Assembly: GCA_002070955.1 (NCBI GenBank)
Contig: MWEK01000030.1
Location: forward strand, 1 to 53,630
Direction of reading: 5' to 3'
DNA from: Planctomycetes bacterium ADurb.Bin069
GTDB lineage: Bacteria; Planctomycetota; UBA8108; UBA8890; UBA8898
Length of the DNA: 53,630 nucleotides
Position 1 is the stretch's first letter. Each line of letters starts with the position of its first letter. The notes beneath the pieces were generated by a model. The model worked only from the letters and a program-made list of their open reading frames with translations. It ran no database searches and was not told where the DNA came from. Below, in pieces: positions 50,738 to 53,630 of this stretch. Position numbers and translations under genes: made by a program.

Positions 50738-52027
50738 GTGAGCACCGATCTTCGATCCGTCTACCGCACGATTCTGGACGACCCCTTTCCCCGCACCCTC
50801 GAGATCACGCTCGGGACGCAGAGGCTCTCTCTCAGAAAGCGAACGTGGAAAACGGCCGAGGAGGGCAAGGCGGTCGAGCACGGCCTCAGGTACGGCGACA
50901 ATCCCGGCCAGCCGGCGGCGCTCTACGAGCTTGCGGAGTCCACGCTGGACGTTCCCGGGGCGGCGCTCATCCGGCCGGGGCTCGGGCTCGCAAGCTCCAT
51001 CGCGGAGGAGCAAATCCTGAGCTTCGGGAAACACCCCGGAAAGACCAACCTCACGGACTTGGACAGCGCGGTCCTTATCCTCAGGTACCTGGCCGACGCG
51101 CCCGCGTGCGCCATCATGAAGCACAACAACCCCTGCGGGGTCGCGCGCGCGGACGATGTTCTGACCGCGGTCCGGAACGCGTACTGGGGCGATCCGCTCG
51201 CCGCGTTCGGCGGCTGCGTGGCGGTCAACCGCCCGCTCACGCGGGAGGCGGCGGAATTCCTGGCCGAGGTCTTTATCGAGGTCATCGCCTGCCCCGACTA
51301 CGAGGAGGGCGCGCTCGCGGCGCTCGAGCGCAAGCAGAACCTGCGGATCTTCAAGCTGCCGCGTCTGGGCGCGCTGGAAGCCCTCGCGGATCTGCGCTGC
51401 CTCCAGCTCACATCGCTCATCGACGGCGGGCTCATCGTCCAGCTCTCCCTCGCCAACCCGATCAAGGGCCCGCGGGACTTCCTCCCCGCCGTCTGCGAAA
51501 GCAAGGGCGTCACGCACAAGGCCGCGCGCGAGCCGACCCCGCGGGAATACCGGGATCTGGTCTTCGCGTGGGCGGTGGAGCAGGGCGTCATTTCCAACAG
51601 CGTGCTTTTCGCCAAGAACGACGCCACGGTCTCCGTCGGAGCGGGCGGGCAGGACCGCGTGGGCGTGGTGAAACAGGCCATCGCCAAGGCCTTCGACCGG
51701 GAACGCGACCGCCTCGCGCTCGCGCGCCGCAAGAAGCTTTTTTTCGAACTGGAGCTCGCCGCCGCGCGCGGCGAGATGCCCCGCGCCGAAGTCGAGGCGA
51801 TCATAGCCGAGGCGGGCGAGCGCGGCGGCGGCCTTCGCGGCTCGGTCCTGGCCTCCGATGCCTTCTTCCCGCGGCGCGACGGAGTGGACCTCGCGATCGC
51901 GGCCGGCGTGTCCGCCATCTGCCACCCCGGCGGCTCGGTCCGCGACTGGGAGTCGATTCAGGCCGTGAACGAGGCCGACCCGCAGGTGGCCATGGTGTTC
52001 ACGGGGCAGCGGGCCTTCAGGCACTGA
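50738..52027 (+). CDS. purH: AICAR transformylase (PurH C-terminal domain only)
   Basis: The 429 residues start at GTG 50738. Conserved blocks are RYGDNPGQ (51-58), [18 protein letters not shown], the catalytic KHNNPCG (128-134), [29 protein letters not shown], and the terminal [10 protein letters not shown] with [11 protein letters not shown]. This is the formyltransferase half of bifunctional PurH, which transfers the formyl group to AICAR in purine synthesis. The MGS-like IMP cyclohydrolase domain, which precedes it in normal PurH (about 520 residues), is missing: the frame starts just before the transformylase domain and the preceding gene is a cupin. A separate cyclohydrolase must be encoded elsewhere. 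Confidence 0.88.
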   Translation: MSTDLRSVYRTILDDPFPRTLEITLGTQRLSLRKRTWKTAEEGKAVEHGLRYGDNPGQPAALYELAESTLDVPGAALIRPGLGLASSIAEEQILSFGKHPGKTNLTDLDSAVLILRYLADAPACAIMKHNNPCGVARADDVLTAVRNAYWGDPLAAFGGCVAVNRPLTREAAEFLAEVFIEVIACPDYEEGALAALERKQNLRIFKLPRLGALEALADLRCLQLTSLIDGGLIVQLSLANPIKGPRDFLPAVCESKGVTHKAAREPTPREYRDLVFAWAVEQGVISNSVLFAKNDATVSVGAGGQDRVGVVKQAIAKAFDRERDRLALARRKKLFFELELAAARGEMPRAEVEAIIAEAGERGGGLRGSVLASDAFFPRRDGVDLAIAAGVSAICHPGGSVRDWESIQAVNEADPQVAMVFTGQRAFRH

Positions 52028-52040
52028 GCCCGGGGAGCTC

Positions 52041-53033
52041 TCACCGGCCGCCGCCGCGCCAGCGCCTGAAGGGATCCTCGTCCTCGAAGCTCGGCACCCA
52101 GTCCTCGGCGCTCTCCAGCTCCTGCACGAACATGCGCGTGAAGCCCAGCGCGTCGGCGCGCGCCCGGGCCGCGCGGTACTCGCGGCGCGAGAGTCTCCGC
52201 GCCAACGCCGGCTCCTCGCGGGCGCGAAACGCGGGCCGGTACTGCGACATGAGGGAGAGGCCGATGCCGGTGGAGAGCTCGCCCGCCAGAAACTCCAGGC
52301 ACGCGCCGGTCCCGGCCGCATCGCCCGGCAGGACCAGGTGCCGCACGAGCACCCCGCGCGCCGCAATCCCGTCGTCGTCCAACACGAGGTCGCCCGTCTG
52401 GCGATGCATGGCACGCAGCGCCTCGCGCGCGCGGTCCGCGTAGTCCGGGGCGTCGCTCAGGCGCGCCGCATCCTCGTTCCGGCCGTATTTCATGTCGGGC
52501 ATGTAGATATCGACGACGCCGTCCAGGAGCGCCAGCGTCTCCAGGCCGTCGTACCCGCCCGAGTTCCAGACCAGCGGCAGGCGCAGGCCGCGCTCGGCGG
52601 CCGTGACAAGCGCCTCCAGGATCTGCGGCGCCACGTGGCTCGGCGTAACGAGGTTGACATTGTGGCAGCCGCGCTTCTGGAGCGCGAGCATGAGCTCGGC
52701 GAGTTCCTCGCGCTCCGCCTCCTCGCCCCGCCCCAGGTGGCTGATCTCGTAGTTCTGGCAGAACTTGCAGGCGAGGTTGCAGTGCGTGAAGAAGATCGTG
52801 CCGCTGCCGCGCCGGCCGCTTATCGGCGGCTCCTCGCCGAGGTGCGGAACGGCGCTGGACACGACGGCGCGCCGGCCCGTGCGGCAGAATCCCCGGGCGT
52901 CGCCGCGGCGGTCGACGCCGCACGCGCGCGGACACAGGGTGCAGCGCGCGAGGCGCGCCGCGGCGGCTTCGGCGCGCGCCGCGAGTTCGCCCGTTCTGAG
53001 CAGCGCGAGATAGCTCGGGTGCCCGTCCCCCAT
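52041..53033 (-). CDS. PflX-like radical SAM protein
   Basis: The product has 330 residues. ATG at 53033 is chosen; the upstream open frame lies in the NTF2-like gene. An N-terminal cysteine cluster (C31, C34, C38, C50; CTLCPRACGV) is followed by the radical SAM motif C85-x3-C89-x2-C92 (HCNLACKFCQNYEISH), which binds a 4Fe-4S cluster and SAM. Downstream are NLVTPSHVAPQI and VWNSGGYD typical of COG1313 (PflX, related to pyruvate-formate-lyase activases). The physiological target of this family is not established. It converges with purH (13-bp gap) and follows the NTF2-like gene by 8 bp. Confidence 0.88.
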   Translation of the reverse strand: MGDGHPSYLALLRTGELAARAEAAAARLARCTLCPRACGVDRRGDARGFCRTGRRAVVSSAVPHLGEEPPISGRRGSGTIFFTHCNLACKFCQNYEISHLGRGEEAEREELAELMLALQKRGCHNVNLVTPSHVAPQILEALVTAAERGLRLPLVWNSGGYDGLETLALLDGVVDIYMPDMKYGRNEDAARLSDAPDYADRAREALRAMHRQTGDLVLDDDGIAARGVLVRHLVLPGDAAGTGACLEFLAGELSTGIGLSLMSQYRPAFRAREEPALARRLSRREYRAARARADALGFTRMFVQELESAEDWVPSFEDEDPFRRWRGGGR

Positions 53034-53041
53034 GCGCGCCT

Positions 53042-53515
53042 TCAGTGATCCTCGGCCGGCGCGGCCGCGGCCGCGGCCAGAAGCCACGCGCCGCCGATTT
53101 TGCGGAGCTTCAGGTCCACCGTGCCGCGGTGCATCTCCACGCCGCCGTTCTCCCGGCGCGCCTTGCGCTTCACGGCCCGGCCCTCCCAAACGACGGAAGC
53201 CGAATCCCCGGCGACTGCGACGCGGTTCAACCCGCCGCGAAGCTCGATCCGTTCCTGTTGGGCCAAAAACGTGTACCGCAGGTACTCGGCCAGCTCCCGC
53301 CGATCCAGCCGCTCCCGGCGGTACGTGACGGCGAAGTCGTCGGTGAGTCGATCCAAGACGCGGTTCGCGGCGCCCTCCTTGAAGGCCGCCGCAAGGTCAT
53401 CGATGACCGCGCGCACCGCGCCCTCCTCGCTCCGCGCAAGGCGCCCGATACCGCGGTACGCGCCGTAGATCAGCACGACCGCGCCGACGGCCAGCAAGAT
53501 TCCACGCTTCGACAC
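53042..53515 (-). CDS. Membrane-anchored NTF2/SnoaL-like protein
   Basis: The product has 157 residues. GTG at 53515 is preceded by GGGGAG at 6 nt. Residues 5-22 form a hydrophobic signal anchor. Residues 28-150 show the helix-helix-strand pattern of a SnoaL/DUF4440-type NTF2 fold (AVIDDLAAAFKEGAANRVLDRL, then four strands ending GGAWLLAAAAA). Such domains often bind small ligands or serve as structural partners. It lies immediately upstream of the radical SAM gene and probably shares its transcript. Confidence 0.65.
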   Translation of the reverse strand: MSKRGILLAVGAVVLIYGAYRGIGRLARSEEGAVRAVIDDLAAAFKEGAANRVLDRLTDDFAVTYRRERLDRRELAEYLRYTFLAQQERIELRGGLNRVAVAGDSASVVWEGRAVKRKARRENGGVEMHRGTVDLKLRKIGGAWLLAAAAAAPAEDH

Positions 53516-53630
53516 GCCAGGCTCCCCGGTTCGCGCGCGACAACCGCCGCCGCGGGAGGCGGTTGCGCTGTGGCGCTGCAGGCAGGACGACTGAGGCGCA
53601 CCGAGGGCCCCGCAGGTACAGATGAGCGCT
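53516..53630. other. Right-edge non-coding segment with a hairpin
   Basis: No gene is visible. A perfect 8-bp hairpin with a 9-nt loop lies at 53541-53565, without a T-run on either side. No promoter for the NTF2-like gene was recognised. Confidence 0.4.

Overview
This 53.6 kb window is GC-rich bacterial chromosome. It is dominated by one very long block of translation and transcription genes read on the minus strand. Gene content points to a planctomycete or a close relative, by inference. The signs are secreted proteins ending in dockerin-type repeats plus a Pro-rich/Cys tail, a membrane-anchored Ser/Thr kinase, and an EF-G whose domain IV resembles the spdEFG/mitochondrial EF-G2 lineage. 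No insertion sequence, prophage, CRISPR array or rRNA gene was seen.

Left end (1-11.6 kb): the first 46 codons of yidC run off the left edge, preceded by a metallophosphoesterase gene with a clear promoter. Next come three minus-strand genes for exported proteins: a 2132-residue lipoprotein (Ig-like, FG-GAP, cohesin-like, Fn3-like, seven IPT/TIG and dockerin parts) and two secreted proteins built from copies of an unnamed ~140-residue module. All three end in the same dockerin-plus-tail cassette. Near-consensus sigma70-type promoters and one strong intrinsic terminator separate these units.

Centre (11.6-43.0 kb), in transcription order on the minus strand: tRNA-Thr(TGT), tRNA-Tyr, tRNA-Gly, tRNA-Thr(GGT), tuf, rpmG, tRNA-Trp, secE, nusG, rplK-A-J-L, rpoB-C, rpsL-G, fusA. 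Then come rpsJ, rplC-D-W-B, rpsS, rplV, rpsC, rplP, rpmC, rpsQ, rplN-X-E, rpsN-H, rplF-R, rpsE, rplO, secY, map, infA, rpmJ, rpsM-K, rpoA, rplQ and a parvulin-type peptidyl-prolyl isomerase. Consensus promoters lie before the first tRNA and before rpsJ, and a terminator-like attenuator lies between rplL and rpoB. Genes usually found in this block but absent here are rpsD (S4), rpmD (L30) and adk. Many junctions are 1-8 bp overlaps, indicating tight translational coupling.

Right end (43.0-53.6 kb): a ~370 bp AT-punctuated non-coding stretch, then ispF, an outer-membrane beta-barrel gene with its own promoter, ispD and a YacL-like PIN-TRAM membrane protein, all minus strand. Divergent from these on the plus strand are a Ser/Thr kinase, a membrane-anchored staphylococcal-nuclease-like protein, a small cupin and a stand-alone AICAR transformylase. 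A convergent minus-strand pair, a PflX-like radical SAM protein and an NTF2-like membrane-anchored protein, closes the window.

Most of the window is housekeeping. The most unusual items are the shared surface-protein module and tail, the divergent str-cluster EF-G, the natural Arg88 in ribosomal protein S12, and the unexplained intergenic region upstream of the tRNA-tuf operon.
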